Positions 17,050 through 27,058 are shown, numbered from the stretch's first letter. The stretch: 64,000 nt of DNA from Dyadobacter sp. CY323 (GCF_021390245.1 NZ_JAJUXH010000001.1:372001-436000); one strand, 5' to 3'. Numbers and translations: made by a program. The notes: generated by a model from the letters alone, not told the origin.

Positions 17050-20000
17050 ATGCAAAAAGCTCAACGATTAAATGAGTTAGCTGTCTTTAAAGACCCGCTC
17101 GTTTTTCTGAAAATTGGTATGTTCGTGCTGCTGTTCCTGTTCTCTACAATCCCACTCACAAAAGCCCAGCAGGTAATACCAGATTCAGCACGGAAACCCA
17201 GGCCGGACACTTCGACCGGACCGGTTATAAAACCAACCCCAGCTGCCATTACGCCAGCGCCTGATACTCTCCCCAAAACCATTCCTGATACTTCAAAATT
17301 AAACACCCGGCCGGCCGTTCCCGGTGCTGCCGCTCCCGCAAAACCCACGCAGGCATTTGATCCGCTGACCAAGCCGACAACGCTGCCGGACACTTCCGCC
17401 AAACAAGCATTGAAGCCCGATTCTTCGGCAATACCAGCCAATAACACGGATACTCTCGCTCCTAAAGGCCAGGTAGGTAATGCATTACCTGCCCAGCCGG
17501 CTACCTCGCAACCGGCCGACAGTTCCATTGCCGCCCCGGCCAATCAGACACTAACTGAACTTGGCCCGGATGCAAAGTCCATTAAAGGAACTGTGGTAGA
17601 TGAAAAAGGCTCCGGAATGCCGGGAGTGAGTGTTTTGGTGAAAAATACGCAGATCCAGGCGGTGACTGAGCCGGACGGTTCTTTTCAAATGAAAGTCCCT
17701 GCGCAGGGTGCAGTGCTGGTTTACAGCTTTATAGGATTTGCTACCAAAGAAGTGCCGGTGGGAAATCAGACGCAATTCAAGGTGCAGCTGGTACCGGAAG
17801 CGAAAGCGCTGAAAGAAGTCGTGGTAGTTGGTTATGGCGCGCAAAGTAAGCGTGATCTGGCGAGTTCGACTTCGAGGGTTTCAGCTACGGAATACAAGTC
17901 GGCAGTGATCAATACGGTTGACCAGGCTTTGCAGGGAAGAACCACGGGGGTTCAGGTTACGGAATCGTCGGGGGAACCGGGCGCGTCTACTGTGGTCAGG
18001 ATCAGAGGTAACAACTCGCTGAGCGGAAACAATGAACCGTTATATGTGATCGACGGGTTTCCTATGCCGGCTTACCGCGAGGCAGGCGCGAACTTCACCG
18101 GGGCATACACTCAGAATGGTTTGTATGGTATCAACCCGAACGATATAGAAAGCATGGAGATCCTCAAAGATGCTTCTGCGACAGCCATTTATGGTTCACG
18201 GGGTGCCAATGGTGTGGTATTAATCACAACAAAAGCAGGAAAACGCGGAGAAGGAAGGGTAGAGCTGGTTAATAAAACGTCATTCGGAACGGTTTCCAAT
18301 CCCATTAAAATGATGAATTCGAGGCAGTATGCCCAGGTAATAAATGAGAGCTACGCCATTTCCGACCGCAATCCGCCCTTTACAAATCTGGACAGTAATT
18401 TCACCAATACGGATTGGGTAGATGCGATTACGCAGCCAAGTTTCAGAGAAGATATCACACTGAGTCTTTCCGGTGGCAGCCCCAAATCTTCTTACTACAT
18501 TTCAGGTAACTACCTGCGTGATAAGGGTACGATCATCAATTCGAATAATAACCGCGCGAGTTTGCGGGTCAACCTGAATAACGAGATCAATGACTGGTAT
18601 TCAGTAAAAGGTCAGGTTTCTTTTAGCAGACAAAAAACAAACCGGGCCGTCACCGCATCGCGGGCCTGGCCGAATTCCGGCGGGCTCATGGACGGACTGC
18701 GGGCCGCACCGACCCTGGAACTGGATTATCTGGGAAACAACAGTTTGGGTGTACCCAATTATCAGGGATACTATTTTGCTAACCCATACAATGAGTTGAC
18801 TTCGAAGACAGACCTTACTCAAAGTGACTATTCGATCCTGAATATCGAAAACTATTTCAAACTTGCAGACGGTCTTCAACTGGTGGTCAGCCTTGGGGGA
18901 AATCAAAATCTGACGCGCCGAAAAGTGTTCCTGCCGCCTTCCACCGCCGAGGGGAATCAGGTGAAAGGAAAAGGTAGCAACAATACTTCCAATACGTACA
19001 GCTACAATGTCAATGCGTACCTGCAATATGAAAAGACAATAAAAAAAGACCACTACCTGAACACGACCCTGGGTGTGGAATATAACGACCAGACTGTTGA
19101 AATCGTCAACACCAGTTCCAGTGGTTATGATATCCCATTTTTCGGGATCGATAATATTGGTAGTGCGCAGTCACAGTCGATCGGGTCTTTCAAAGACCAG
19201 CGCATTCTCCAGTCCGGGTTTTTGCGTGCCAACTACTCTTTCAAAAGCAAATATGTACTGAATACGTCTGTGCGGGTCGACGGTGCCTCGCCGTTTGCTG
19301 CGAACAGAAAGTACGGCGTTTTCCCATCGGTAGCGCTCGCCTGGAACCTGGATCAGGAAGAATTCATGAAGGGTGTCCGTTTTATTTCCAATACAAAACT
19401 GCGCGGATCCTTTGGTGAAACGGGCAGTCAGGCAATCGGACCATACTCTTCGCTATCGCAATATGCTGCCGGATTTTATGAAATGGGCCCGCAAGGCGAC
19501 GCAGCCGTCATTAACACCGGAATTTTTCCAAATACCATTGCGAATCCCAACCTTTCCTGGGAACGAACGCGCCAGCTGAATCTTGGTGCGGACTTTAACA
19601 CCGCAAACGACCGTCTCGTGTTAAGTTTTGATTACTATAATAAACTTACTACCGATTTGCTGCAACCCCGCAAAGTGCCCACGCAGTCGGGAGTCGGAAC
19701 CATTATCGATAATTACGGTTCCATGCGCAACCGCGGTGTTGAGCTGAGTATCCAGGGAAATATTATCCAGAAAAAGAATGTGACGTTCTCGACACGGCTA
19801 AATATCTCGCGGAATGTGAACACGCTGATCGATCTCGGCGACCGCACACAGTCGGATTATGTAAGTCTGAATGGGAACCTCCTCGGGGGTGTGTCGGGGA
19901 TACTAACGCCGGGTGAGGAAGTCGGGCGCTTTTTCGGGTTCAGAGTTGCGGGGTTAAGTCAGCCGGGCGATTTCGATAGCGACGGAAATCCTACTTTCGC

Positions 20001-20634
20001 AACGTTCGAGGGGCCGAGGCCGGCCGGGTCGAAAGGGACACCGTTCTTAGGAGCCTGGATTTACGCGGATACCAATGGAGATAACATTGTCAATGCCGAC
20101 GACCGGGTTGTTTTAGGGAAATCCACTCCCGATTTTACATTCGGATGGAGTTATGACCTCACCTGGAAAAACTTCGCAGTGAATGCATTGTTTACCGGCT
20201 CGGTTGGAAACGATGTTTTAAATCTGACCAATTTCTACATCATGAATGGCGTGGTGGAATTCGGTGGGGTAGGTTTTAATCAATCCGAAGAATGGTTTAC
20301 CAAACGGTGGACCGAATCGAACATGCATAACGACCCGAAGTTTCCCGGAATCCAGAGAGGTATTGCCTCGGGGGATATCAACTCCACCATGCTGGAAGAC
20401 GGAAGTTTTGCACGGCTCAAAATGCTCAGCCTTTCCTACACCTTCCCGAAAATCGGGCCGATACAGAACCCGCGTTTGTTTGTGACGGGCACCAATCTGT
20501 GGACTTTGACCAAATACACCGGGTTTGATCCGGAGGTTAGTTCCTACGCACAATCGCTTCTTCAACAGGGAATTGACTATGGCGCGTATCCGACACAACG
20601 TTCCTACACCATCGGTTTCTCCTGTAATTTCTAA
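17050..20634 (+). CDS. SusC/RagA-family TonB-dependent outer-membrane transporter
   Basis: A 1194-residue SusC-type channel. A cytoplasmic/basic lead of ~20 residues precedes the hydrophobic signal core (21-38, ending TKAQ). Residues ~41-176 are an unusual Pro/Thr/Asp/Ala-rich spacer with recurring PDT/PDS. A carboxypeptidase-regulatory-like domain (~178-250), TonB box EVVVVGYG (~256-263), plug (NEPLYVIDGFP, LKDASATAIYGSRGANGVVLITTK) and a 22-strand barrel ending in Phe follow. It imports a ligand too large for porins, energised by TonB, with the lipoprotein SusD as lid. The SusD gene starts 24 bp downstream. Substrate unknown. Confidence 0.95.
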   Translation: MQKAQRLNELAVFKDPLVFLKIGMFVLLFLFSTIPLTKAQQVIPDSARKPRPDTSTGPVIKPTPAAITPAPDTLPKTIPDTSKLNTRPAVPGAAAPAKPTQAFDPLTKPTTLPDTSAKQALKPDSSAIPANNTDTLAPKGQVGNALPAQPATSQPADSSIAAPANQTLTELGPDAKSIKGTVVDEKGSGMPGVSVLVKNTQIQAVTEPDGSFQMKVPAQGAVLVYSFIGFATKEVPVGNQTQFKVQLVPEAKALKEVVVVGYGAQSKRDLASSTSRVSATEYKSAVINTVDQALQGRTTGVQVTESSGEPGASTVVRIRGNNSLSGNNEPLYVIDGFPMPAYREAGANFTGAYTQNGLYGINPNDIESMEILKDASATAIYGSRGANGVVLITTKAGKRGEGRVELVNKTSFGTVSNPIKMMNSRQYAQVINESYAISDRNPPFTNLDSNFTNTDWVDAITQPSFREDITLSLSGGSPKSSYYISGNYLRDKGTIINSNNNRASLRVNLNNEINDWYSVKGQVSFSRQKTNRAVTASRAWPNSGGLMDGLRAAPTLELDYLGNNSLGVPNYQGYYFANPYNELTSKTDLTQSDYSILNIENYFKLADGLQLVVSLGGNQNLTRRKVFLPPSTAEGNQVKGKGSNNTSNTYSYNVNAYLQYEKTIKKDHYLNTTLGVEYNDQTVEIVNTSSSGYDIPFFGIDNIGSAQSQSIGSFKDQRILQSGFLRANYSFKSKYVLNTSVRVDGASPFAANRKYGVFPSVALAWNLDQEEFMKGVRFISNTKLRGSFGETGSQAIGPYSSLSQYAAGFYEMGPQGDAAVINTGIFPNTIANPNLSWERTRQLNLGADFNTANDRLVLSFDYYNKLTTDLLQPRKVPTQSGVGTIIDNYGSMRNRGVELSIQGNIIQKKNVTFSTRLNISRNVNTLIDLGDRTQSDYVSLNGNLLGGVSGILTPGEEVGRFFGFRVAGLSQPGDFDSDGNPTFATFEGPRPAGSKGTPFLGAWIYADTNGDNIVNADDRVVLGKSTPDFTFGWSYDLTWKNFAVNALFTGSVGNDVLNLTNFYIMNGVVEFGGVGFNQSEEWFTKRWTESNMHNDPKFPGIQRGIASGDINSTMLEDGSFARLKMLSLSYTFPKIGPIQNPRLFVTGTNLWTLTKYTGFDPEVSSYAQSLLQQGIDYGAYPTQRSYTIGFSCNF

Positions 20635-20657
20635 GTCAGACAAACGCATTAACATAT

Positions 20658-22247
20658 ATGAACTATCCTATCAAAATATCATCCATAATCCTGCTGCTGC
20701 TGAGTGTTGCTTCCTGCAAGGATAACCTGGAAGAATCACCTTATTCTTCGTTGAGCAAGGAAGTGGTGTTTAAAGACGAAGACGGCCTCAACCAGGCTAC
20801 CATCGGGGTTTACCAGGCTTATACCGCACCGGATTACGGAGATATCAGCAATCGGTTTATCCTGACGGAATCGGGCCACAGGTACGCTACCGCTGGAATT
20901 CTGGGCTCAGGTTCCGATCCATACTACCGGTTTGGGCACAATGCTTCTTCCGGCGCTTTCGAATCGGTTTGGGCGAGATTTTACAAAATTATTTTCCGGG
21001 CAAATGTGGTGATTGCCAATGCGACGCTGGCTGTTCCCGGTGAAGAAGAAGAGGCCGATCCGTACATTGCGGAAGCGCGCGTTCTGCGGGCGTATGCCTA
21101 TTTCAACCTGGTCCGGTATTTCGGCGGAGTGCCGCTAATCCTCGAAGAGGTAAACTCGCTGGCGGACGATCATCTCATTTTTGCGCCAAGATCCACCGAC
21201 ATTCAGGTTTACGACGCTATTTTGGCTGATCTCACATTTGCTGAAACGCGGCTTCCTGATTCGAGAGGAGGCGCGGAACTCGGCCGGGTATCGGCGGGAA
21301 CCGTAAAAGCATTGCTGGGGAAACTATACCTGACCATGGCCGGGAAACCTTTAAACCAGACGGCGAACTATCAGAAAGCGATTGAAAAATTCAGTGAGCT
21401 GGTGGGACCTGAGAATGAGGAAAAATACGATATGGAATTGCTTTCTGACTTTGCGGATGTATTTGCATTGTCGAATGAACGTAATCGGGAAATCGTGCTT
21501 TCATTCGGCTACTTTATTAATCCATCCAATCCGAATGGCAGTATTCTTCCATTCAATCTTTTTCCTTCCGGATTAGTCAATGGCGATGAACAAACGAATT
21601 ACGGTTTGACATACAGTTTTTATCAATTGTTTGAAAAAACAGATACCCGCCGCGATTTTACATTGGTTTATAAATATGAATTTCAGGGAGGGGCCCGGGC
21701 TGGCGCCGAAACGGGTGACAGCATTATCTATAATCCGACGCTCGGCAATTATGTGATCAAACGGACCAATCAGTCTTTCGCTCATGATGATTTCAAATAC
21801 GGCATTGCGTATGGAAAGCTGGCCCGTGAACCGAGACCTGCCGGTGCGGCCATTCAGGGTTACAGTACCGATCTGATCGAAATGCGTTTCCCCGATGTGT
21901 TGCTCAGTCTGGCTGAGGCGCTGAATGAAACCGGTCAGACGACACTCGCATTGCCGCTGGTGAACCGGGTACGGGCGAGGGCGAAAGCAACTTTGTATAA
22001 ATCGGCTACGCAGATTAGTCTGCGACAGGCGATCCGGCTGGAACGCAGACTCGAACTGACTGGCGAGTTCAACACCATTTTCGATATCCGGAGATGGGGC
22101 ACGTTGCGGGAAGAGATTGCGGCGATGTCAGAAGATCAGATCCTCGACAACATTCTGATCCCATACACCGACCGGCTTGAAATTTACCCGATCCCGCAGT
22201 CGCAGATTGACGCCAATCCGAATCTGAAACAGAATACCGGCTGGTAA
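20658..22247 (+). CDS. SusD/RagB-family nutrient-binding lipoprotein
   Basis: A 529-residue lipoprotein with lipobox LSVASC at about residues 15-20, so acylated at Cys20 and placed in the outer membrane. The SusD-like N-terminal region and RagB/SusD domain are recognised by EARVLRAYAYFNLVRYFGGVPL and the C-terminal signature RRLELTGEFNTIFDIRRWG...YPIPQSQIDANPNLKQN. It forms the surface lid on the SusC channel encoded just upstream. A strong hairpin terminator follows, so the pair is probably its own transcription unit. Confidence 0.94.
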   Translation: MNYPIKISSIILLLLSVASCKDNLEESPYSSLSKEVVFKDEDGLNQATIGVYQAYTAPDYGDISNRFILTESGHRYATAGILGSGSDPYYRFGHNASSGAFESVWARFYKIIFRANVVIANATLAVPGEEEEADPYIAEARVLRAYAYFNLVRYFGGVPLILEEVNSLADDHLIFAPRSTDIQVYDAILADLTFAETRLPDSRGGAELGRVSAGTVKALLGKLYLTMAGKPLNQTANYQKAIEKFSELVGPENEEKYDMELLSDFADVFALSNERNREIVLSFGYFINPSNPNGSILPFNLFPSGLVNGDEQTNYGLTYSFYQLFEKTDTRRDFTLVYKYEFQGGARAGAETGDSIIYNPTLGNYVIKRTNQSFAHDDFKYGIAYGKLAREPRPAGAAIQGYSTDLIEMRFPDVLLSLAEALNETGQTTLALPLVNRVRARAKATLYKSATQISLRQAIRLERRLELTGEFNTIFDIRRWGTLREEIAAMSEDQILDNILIPYTDRLEIYPIPQSQIDANPNLKQNTGW

Positions 22248-22270
22248 GGCTTGCGCTGTTTTTTTAAAGT

Positions 22271-22340
22271 AATGTGACCTGACGGAATATGCTGCATTCC
22301 AAACTTGTAGCCTTTCGTCAGGTCACATTCATTATTTTTT
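22271..22340 (+). terminator. Long hairpin terminator after susD-like gene
   Basis: Perfect 14-bp arms aatgtgacctgacg (22271-22284) and cgtcaggtcacatt (22316-22329) surround a 31-base loop and are followed by a T-rich stretch (attatttttt). This should end the SusC/SusD transcript before the nucleotidase genes. Confidence 0.72.
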
Positions 22341-22391
22341 CCTGATCAAAAATCGAATATCCTCGCTATTTTAGTGATCAAAATAGCGTTC

Positions 22392-23153
22392 ATGAAGATC
22401 TCCACCGGATTTAAGGCAGTCGTGCTGCCGTTTCTCTTTCTTACCATTTTTTTCTCCTGCCGGCGGCATCTGACGGTTTCAAAAAGTGAATATAAACAGT
22501 ACAGCATTGACAAACAGACGAGTGAGGATTCGGCTATTGTAAATTACTATCTGCCTTATAAAGAAAAAATGCAGGCGGAAATGAGCCGGGTAGTGGGGCA
22601 GACCGAGGAGGCGCTTACAAAACCAGGAACGCCCGAAACGTTGCTTGGAAACTTCTTCGCCGATGCGATGCTGACAGAGGGGCTTAAAAAGGATCCTACG
22701 ATCCAGTTTACACTTTCGACAAAAGGCGGTTTGCGGACGCAATTTCCAAAAGGGAATATTACGGTATCCCACGTGTTTGAATTAATGCCATTTGAGAATG
22801 AAATGGTGGTGTTGAAAATGTCGGGCGAGTCGGTGAAAGAGCTGCTCGACTTCATTGTGAAAAAAGAGGGTGAACCTATTTCCGGAATGCGGATGAAGAT
22901 CAGGAATGGTACGGCTTATGATGTAACAATCGCCGGCCAGCCATTTGATGCGAGCAAAACATACAATTTACTTACGTACGATTACCTGGCCGATGGCGGC
23001 GACGAACTCGATTTTCTGAAAAAAGCGATTGAAAGAAAGGACATCGGAATAAAGTTACGTGAAGCAATTCTTGAAAATATTAACGACCTGACCCGGCAGG
23101 GAAAGAAAATAACAGCTCAACTCGATGGGAGAATTATCATTGATAAAAACTAA
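22392..23153 (+). CDS. 5'-nucleotidase C-terminal-domain lipoprotein
   Basis: About 253 residues from the ATG at 22392 (a GTG six codons upstream is possible). Lipobox around TIFFSC gives an acylated Cys near residue 23. The rest matches the substrate-recognition C-terminal domain of bacterial 5'-nucleotidase/UshA: TLLGNFFADAM, the segment with STKGGLRT, ITVSHVFELMPFENEMV and the adenine-stacking type LLTYDYLADGGD. It has no metallophosphatase domain of its own. The next gene supplies that domain, overlapping by 29 bp, so the two proteins probably form one nucleotide-hydrolysing enzyme at the cell envelope. Confidence 0.85.
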   Translation: MKISTGFKAVVLPFLFLTIFFSCRRHLTVSKSEYKQYSIDKQTSEDSAIVNYYLPYKEKMQAEMSRVVGQTEEALTKPGTPETLLGNFFADAMLTEGLKKDPTIQFTLSTKGGLRTQFPKGNITVSHVFELMPFENEMVVLKMSGESVKELLDFIVKKEGEPISGMRMKIRNGTAYDVTIAGQPFDASKTYNLLTYDYLADGGDELDFLKKAIERKDIGIKLREAILENINDLTRQGKKITAQLDGRIIIDKN

Positions 23154-24078
23154 TCGCAGGGATTTCTTAAAAAAGGGAGCTGGCGCAACGGCATTATTTG
23201 CGATAGGATCAGCGCCATTAACCGTATTCGGGAAGGATTCGACGGTGCAGCTCACCATTTTGCATACCAACGATGTTCACAGCCGCATTGAACCGTTTCC
23301 GATGGATGGTTCGCGGAACCAGGGATTGGGCGGGGTCGCCCGGCGCGCTGCCTTGGTGAATACCATTCGACGTGAACAGGAAAATGTTCTTTTGTTCGAT
23401 GCAGGTGATATTTTTCAGGGTACCCCATATTTTAACTTGTATGGAGGCGAGCTCGAAATGCAGATCATGAGCAACATGGGTTATGATGCGGCAACGATGG
23501 GAAATCACGATTTTGATAATGGAGTTGCCGGTTTTGTAAAACAATTGCCTCACGCCAACTTTCCTTTTCTGGTGAGCAACTACAATTTCGACAACACCGA
23601 ATTAAAGGGTAAGACACATAACTACAAAATCTTCAAAAAACAAGGTCTTAAAATCGGTGTGTTTGGTTTGGGCGTTGAGTTGAATGGAATTGTCAATAAG
23701 AAGAACTATGGCGAGACCGTTTATCTGGATCCGATCGCAAAGGCCAACGAAATGGCGTCTATTCTGAAAAATGAGGAGCATTGCGACCTCGTTATTTGCC
23801 TTTCACATCTCGGTTACAAGTACAAAGATGATAAAGTGTCGGATCTGATCCTGGCAAAATCGACACGCAATATCAATCTGATCATTGGCGGCCATACCCA
23901 TACTTTCATGAAAGCACCGGAAGATATAATGAACCTGGATGGCAAGGTTACCACTGTGAACCAGGTTGGTTTTGCGGGTATCAATCTCGGAAGACTGGAT
24001 TACTTTTTCAACCGGGATACCGGGAAGCACAAGATGGTTTCAGCGGTCTATCCGGTTCATCTGCAAGGACTTGTGTGA
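23125..24078 (+). CDS. Metallophosphatase, 5'-nucleotidase N-terminal domain (Tat-exported)
   Basis: A 317-residue protein with twin-arginine-like leader (TNRRDFLKKGAGATALFAIG). It has the calcineurin-like two-metal motifs of 5'-nucleotidases: TILHTNDVHSR (metal ligands D, H), FDAGDIFQG, MGNHDFDNG and GGHTHTF. It ends where the UshA-type catalytic domain ends and lacks the C-terminal substrate domain, which is the separate preceding gene. The 29-bp overlap with that gene implies translational coupling. Likely role: dephosphorylation of extracellular nucleotides in the periplasm. Confidence 0.88.
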   Translation: MGELSLIKTNRRDFLKKGAGATALFAIGSAPLTVFGKDSTVQLTILHTNDVHSRIEPFPMDGSRNQGLGGVARRAALVNTIRREQENVLLFDAGDIFQGTPYFNLYGGELEMQIMSNMGYDAATMGNHDFDNGVAGFVKQLPHANFPFLVSNYNFDNTELKGKTHNYKIFKKQGLKIGVFGLGVELNGIVNKKNYGETVYLDPIAKANEMASILKNEEHCDLVICLSHLGYKYKDDKVSDLILAKSTRNINLIIGGHTHTFMKAPEDIMNLDGKVTTVNQVGFAGINLGRLDYFFNRDTGKHKMVSAVYPVHLQGLV

Positions 24079-24090
24079 TTTTCGGTAGCA

Positions 24091-25704
24091 TTATTCCATA
24101 TGAAGAAACTGCTGCCGGACTTTTTCTTCTTCCAGGTCAAGCTGGGCCAAATGCTGCTTGATCACCTCATCTTCAAACATCTCTTTTTTGTTGAACTGAT
24201 GAAGTAGTAACCGCTTTCTTTCGAGTAGTTCTTTGGTTATCTGCTGATATTTAGTCACATAATCGAGCCCTGAATGCATTGGGTCGGCCTCTTTCACATG
24301 ATCTAAAAATTCGATGTCGCTTTCCAGTTTGTGTTTCAGACTTTGCAGCAGCTCATTTCTGGGAATTTCGTCGGCATAGTTTTCTCCGATGTATTTAAGC
24401 GATTCCTGCGCAAGTTTTCGCCGGATCTTTACATCCTGCTCCTGCGAGGGCAACTCGTAATCCATTTCTTCCAGCTTCATCCATTTAATTACAAAAGGCA
24501 GTGTTAAACCCTGAAACACAAGGGTTACCAGAATGACCACGAATGTAATGAACAAGATCAGGTTACGCTGCGGAAATGGCTGGCCGTTTTGTGTCAGCAA
24601 GGGAATCGACAATGCGGCTGCCAGGGAAACCACTCCGCGCATACCGGCCCATCCGAAAACAATCGGCGCCCTCATTCCTGGCCGGCTGTCGGCGGTGGTG
24701 ATGTAATTACTGATGAATACCGTAAACCACGACGAACCGATCGTACAAATCATCCGGGTGACGATCACCACCAGGGAAATGATCAGACCGTATTTAATCG
24801 CATCAAACAATGAATTTTCTCCAAGCTGCCCCACGATAATCGGCAGTTCCAGGCCAATCAGCATGAATACAATCCCATTTAAAACAAAACCGACGGTAGC
24901 CCAGACATTTACGCCCTGGATCCGGCTGAGATGGCCCATGATCGAGTGGCTTCTGTCTGAAAGGAAAAGCCCGCCTGTGACCACTGCAATTACCCCGGAA
25001 AAATGAAACCGCTCCGCTGTGATGTACATCGCGTAAGGTGCTACAAAGGTTAAAATGGTGTCAATGCTTGGTGTCGTCGGCAGCCACCGGTGAATCGCGT
25101 AGAAGATCAGCGCGAGGCCGATACCTACTGCGAAACCCATGGTGATGACGAGAAAAAAGTCGGTTACAGCGTCTGTAAAGACGAAAGTGCCGGAAACAAT
25201 GGTAGCAATTGCAAATCGGAATACGATCAAACTTGAAGCATCATTCAGCAAACTTTCGCCCTCGATGATCGAAACGAGTCTCCTTGGCACTTTCACATCT
25301 TTCAGAATGGAAGTAGCGGCGACGGCATCGGGCGGCGAGATGATGCCGCCTAGCAAAAAGCCGAGCGGAAGTGTAAAACCGGGAATAATGGAATTGGAAA
25401 CGTAAGCGATCACGCAGGAAGTAAGAATCACAATAATGAATGCAAACGAGCCGATCACGCGCCGCCATTTCCAGAAATCTTTCCAGGATGTCTGCCACGC
25501 CGCTTCATACAGCAAAGGGGGAAGAAAAATCAAAAAAATGAGTTCGGGATCGATCGCTACTTCGGGGATACCTGGAATAAAACCCAGAACGAGACCGCCC
25601 AGCACAAGTACAATCGGGTAGGAGATTTTGATTTTCTGCGCCAGCATCACCAAAAAAAGAATGACAACGATCAGCGAAATGTATAATACGATGGTGTTAT
25701 GCAT
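24091..25704 (-). CDS. Na+/H+ antiporter, CPA1 family
   Basis: A 537-residue polytopic inner-membrane protein with about 12 hydrophobic helices (residues 1-415) and a cytoplasmic charged C-terminal tail of ~120 residues. Motifs of the NhaP/YjcE group are seen: SPPDAVAA and EGESLLNDASSLI, which include the transport carboxylates, and the arginine-containing helix WAGMRGVVSLAAAL. It exchanges Na+ (or K+) for protons. It is the last gene of a leftward operon after Dps and the P450 (24-bp gap) and converges tightly on the metallophosphatase (12 bp). Confidence 0.92.
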   Translation of the reverse strand: MHNTIVLYISLIVVILFLVMLAQKIKISYPIVLVLGGLVLGFIPGIPEVAIDPELIFLIFLPPLLYEAAWQTSWKDFWKWRRVIGSFAFIIVILTSCVIAYVSNSIIPGFTLPLGFLLGGIISPPDAVAATSILKDVKVPRRLVSIIEGESLLNDASSLIVFRFAIATIVSGTFVFTDAVTDFFLVITMGFAVGIGLALIFYAIHRWLPTTPSIDTILTFVAPYAMYITAERFHFSGVIAVVTGGLFLSDRSHSIMGHLSRIQGVNVWATVGFVLNGIVFMLIGLELPIIVGQLGENSLFDAIKYGLIISLVVIVTRMICTIGSSWFTVFISNYITTADSRPGMRAPIVFGWAGMRGVVSLAAALSIPLLTQNGQPFPQRNLILFITFVVILVTLVFQGLTLPFVIKWMKLEEMDYELPSQEQDVKIRRKLAQESLKYIGENYADEIPRNELLQSLKHKLESDIEFLDHVKEADPMHSGLDYVTKYQQITKELLERKRLLLHQFNKKEMFEDEVIKQHLAQLDLEEEKVRQQFLHME

Positions 25705-25728
25705 TGAAAACGTTTGTGTGTTGGCGCT

Positions 25729-27054
25729 TTACCGCACGTACAATTTAATACCATTAGTAGATTTAAGCACAATCAGCGGATGCATTCCAACCGGATGTGA
25801 CGGGTCGATTTCAAAAGTGAAGCGTTTGATCAGAGAAGCCAGGATCAGCTGCATCTCCATGAGCGCAAACTGTTGTCCAATGCAAATTCTCGGTCCCGCG
25901 CCAAAAGGCAGGTAATTAAATTTGGCCCGGTTTTTCACAGCTTCTGGGTTGAAATTTTCGGGATTGAATGTCAAAGGGTCTGCCCATAAATTCGGGTTTC
26001 TATGCAGCTCGAACACGGAAAGGAAAACGGAGTTGCCATTTGCAAGCTGATAACCCTCGATCTCATGATCCACCACAGCCTCCCGCGTCATGGTCCAGGC
26101 AGGTGGGTAAAGCCGCAACCCTTCTTCCACAACCTGCCGGGTATAAGGCATTTGCATGAGCTGGCTGAATGTGGGGACATCGTCAAAAATCACACTTTCG
26201 GAGCGGATGCGTGCAACGATTTCGGGTTGTCTGCCAAGTTCCCAAAGCAGCCAGCTAAGTCCGGTCGCCGAAGTTTCGTGACCTGCGGCAAACATCGTAA
26301 TGGCCTCGTCGCGGATCTGCTCGTCGTTCATTTGCTCGCCGGTATCTTCATCCCGACTGTCCAGCAGCAGTTGCAAAAGATCGTTGGGTGTTTCTCCGGA
26401 AAGCCTTCTTTGTTTGATAAATTCAAATACCAATTTGTTGAAATACGCGAGGTCCCGCCGAAAACGGACGTCTTCTCCATTGATTGCCATTAATGGAATG
26501 CGGTAGGGGCGCCGGACTTTGGTAACCAGGTAGCGCTGGGTTCGACTTACCTGCTGATAAATCTGCGCCTTATCTTCCGTAGTCATATTTCCAAAAAGCG
26601 TTTTGAGCGCAATGTCAGAGGTGATGCTCATCATTTTGGCATCAATATCTATGGCCTGCTTTCCTCTGAATGCTTCCAATTCATCCAGAAACGAAGCAGT
26701 AAGTCGCCCCATTTCCAGAAAAAGTTCTTGCAGCCGCTCCCGGTGAAATGCGGGCTGAACCAATCTGCGTTGTCGCAGCCAGAAGTCTCCGTCGCTGGTT
26801 ACCAGCCCGTTACCAAGTACCGGGCGCAGCATTTTGGAAGAACTCCCCTTTTTGAAATTTTTATTGTTTTGTTGAAGAATGTGCCTGAAAAAAGCAGGAT
26901 CGCGGCTAACAACGAACTCGCGGAACAGCCGGATCCGAAATGTATCTCCGCACGTGTCAAAGCCTTGCCGGAGAAACTTCAATGGATCTCCGGCAAACCT
27001 GAATGGATCTAAAATGCTGATTTTTCCTAATTTGAATTCAGGGATCGGGCGCAT
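25729..27054 (-). CDS. Cytochrome P450
   Basis: A 441-residue soluble P450. The heme ligand is C391 in FGAGPRICIG, the I-helix oxygen motif is AGHETSA (257-263), the K-helix ExxR is E311/R314 (EEGLRLYP), and the PERF-like region follows. The C-helix WxxxR is WLRQR. It lacks any fused reductase, so it needs a separate ferredoxin or flavodoxin partner. The sequence resembles bacterial members of the CYP102/CYP4-like branch, often hydroxylating fatty acids or terpenoids (family knowledge, not proof). Four bases separate it from the upstream Dps gene, indicating co-transcription. Confidence 0.93.
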   Translation of the reverse strand: MRPIPEFKLGKISILDPFRFAGDPLKFLRQGFDTCGDTFRIRLFREFVVSRDPAFFRHILQQNNKNFKKGSSSKMLRPVLGNGLVTSDGDFWLRQRRLVQPAFHRERLQELFLEMGRLTASFLDELEAFRGKQAIDIDAKMMSITSDIALKTLFGNMTTEDKAQIYQQVSRTQRYLVTKVRRPYRIPLMAINGEDVRFRRDLAYFNKLVFEFIKQRRLSGETPNDLLQLLLDSRDEDTGEQMNDEQIRDEAITMFAAGHETSATGLSWLLWELGRQPEIVARIRSESVIFDDVPTFSQLMQMPYTRQVVEEGLRLYPPAWTMTREAVVDHEIEGYQLANGNSVFLSVFELHRNPNLWADPLTFNPENFNPEAVKNRAKFNYLPFGAGPRICIGQQFALMEMQLILASLIKRFTFEIDPSHPVGMHPLIVLKSTNGIKLYVR

Positions 27055-27058
27055 TCGT

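Noticed and set aside
17061-17543. 160-residue Ala/Gly/Val-rich frame on the minus strand
   Set aside because: It is the reverse reading of the Pro/Thr/Asp-rich spacer of SusC; the composition is a mirror of that low-complexity region and there is no family match.
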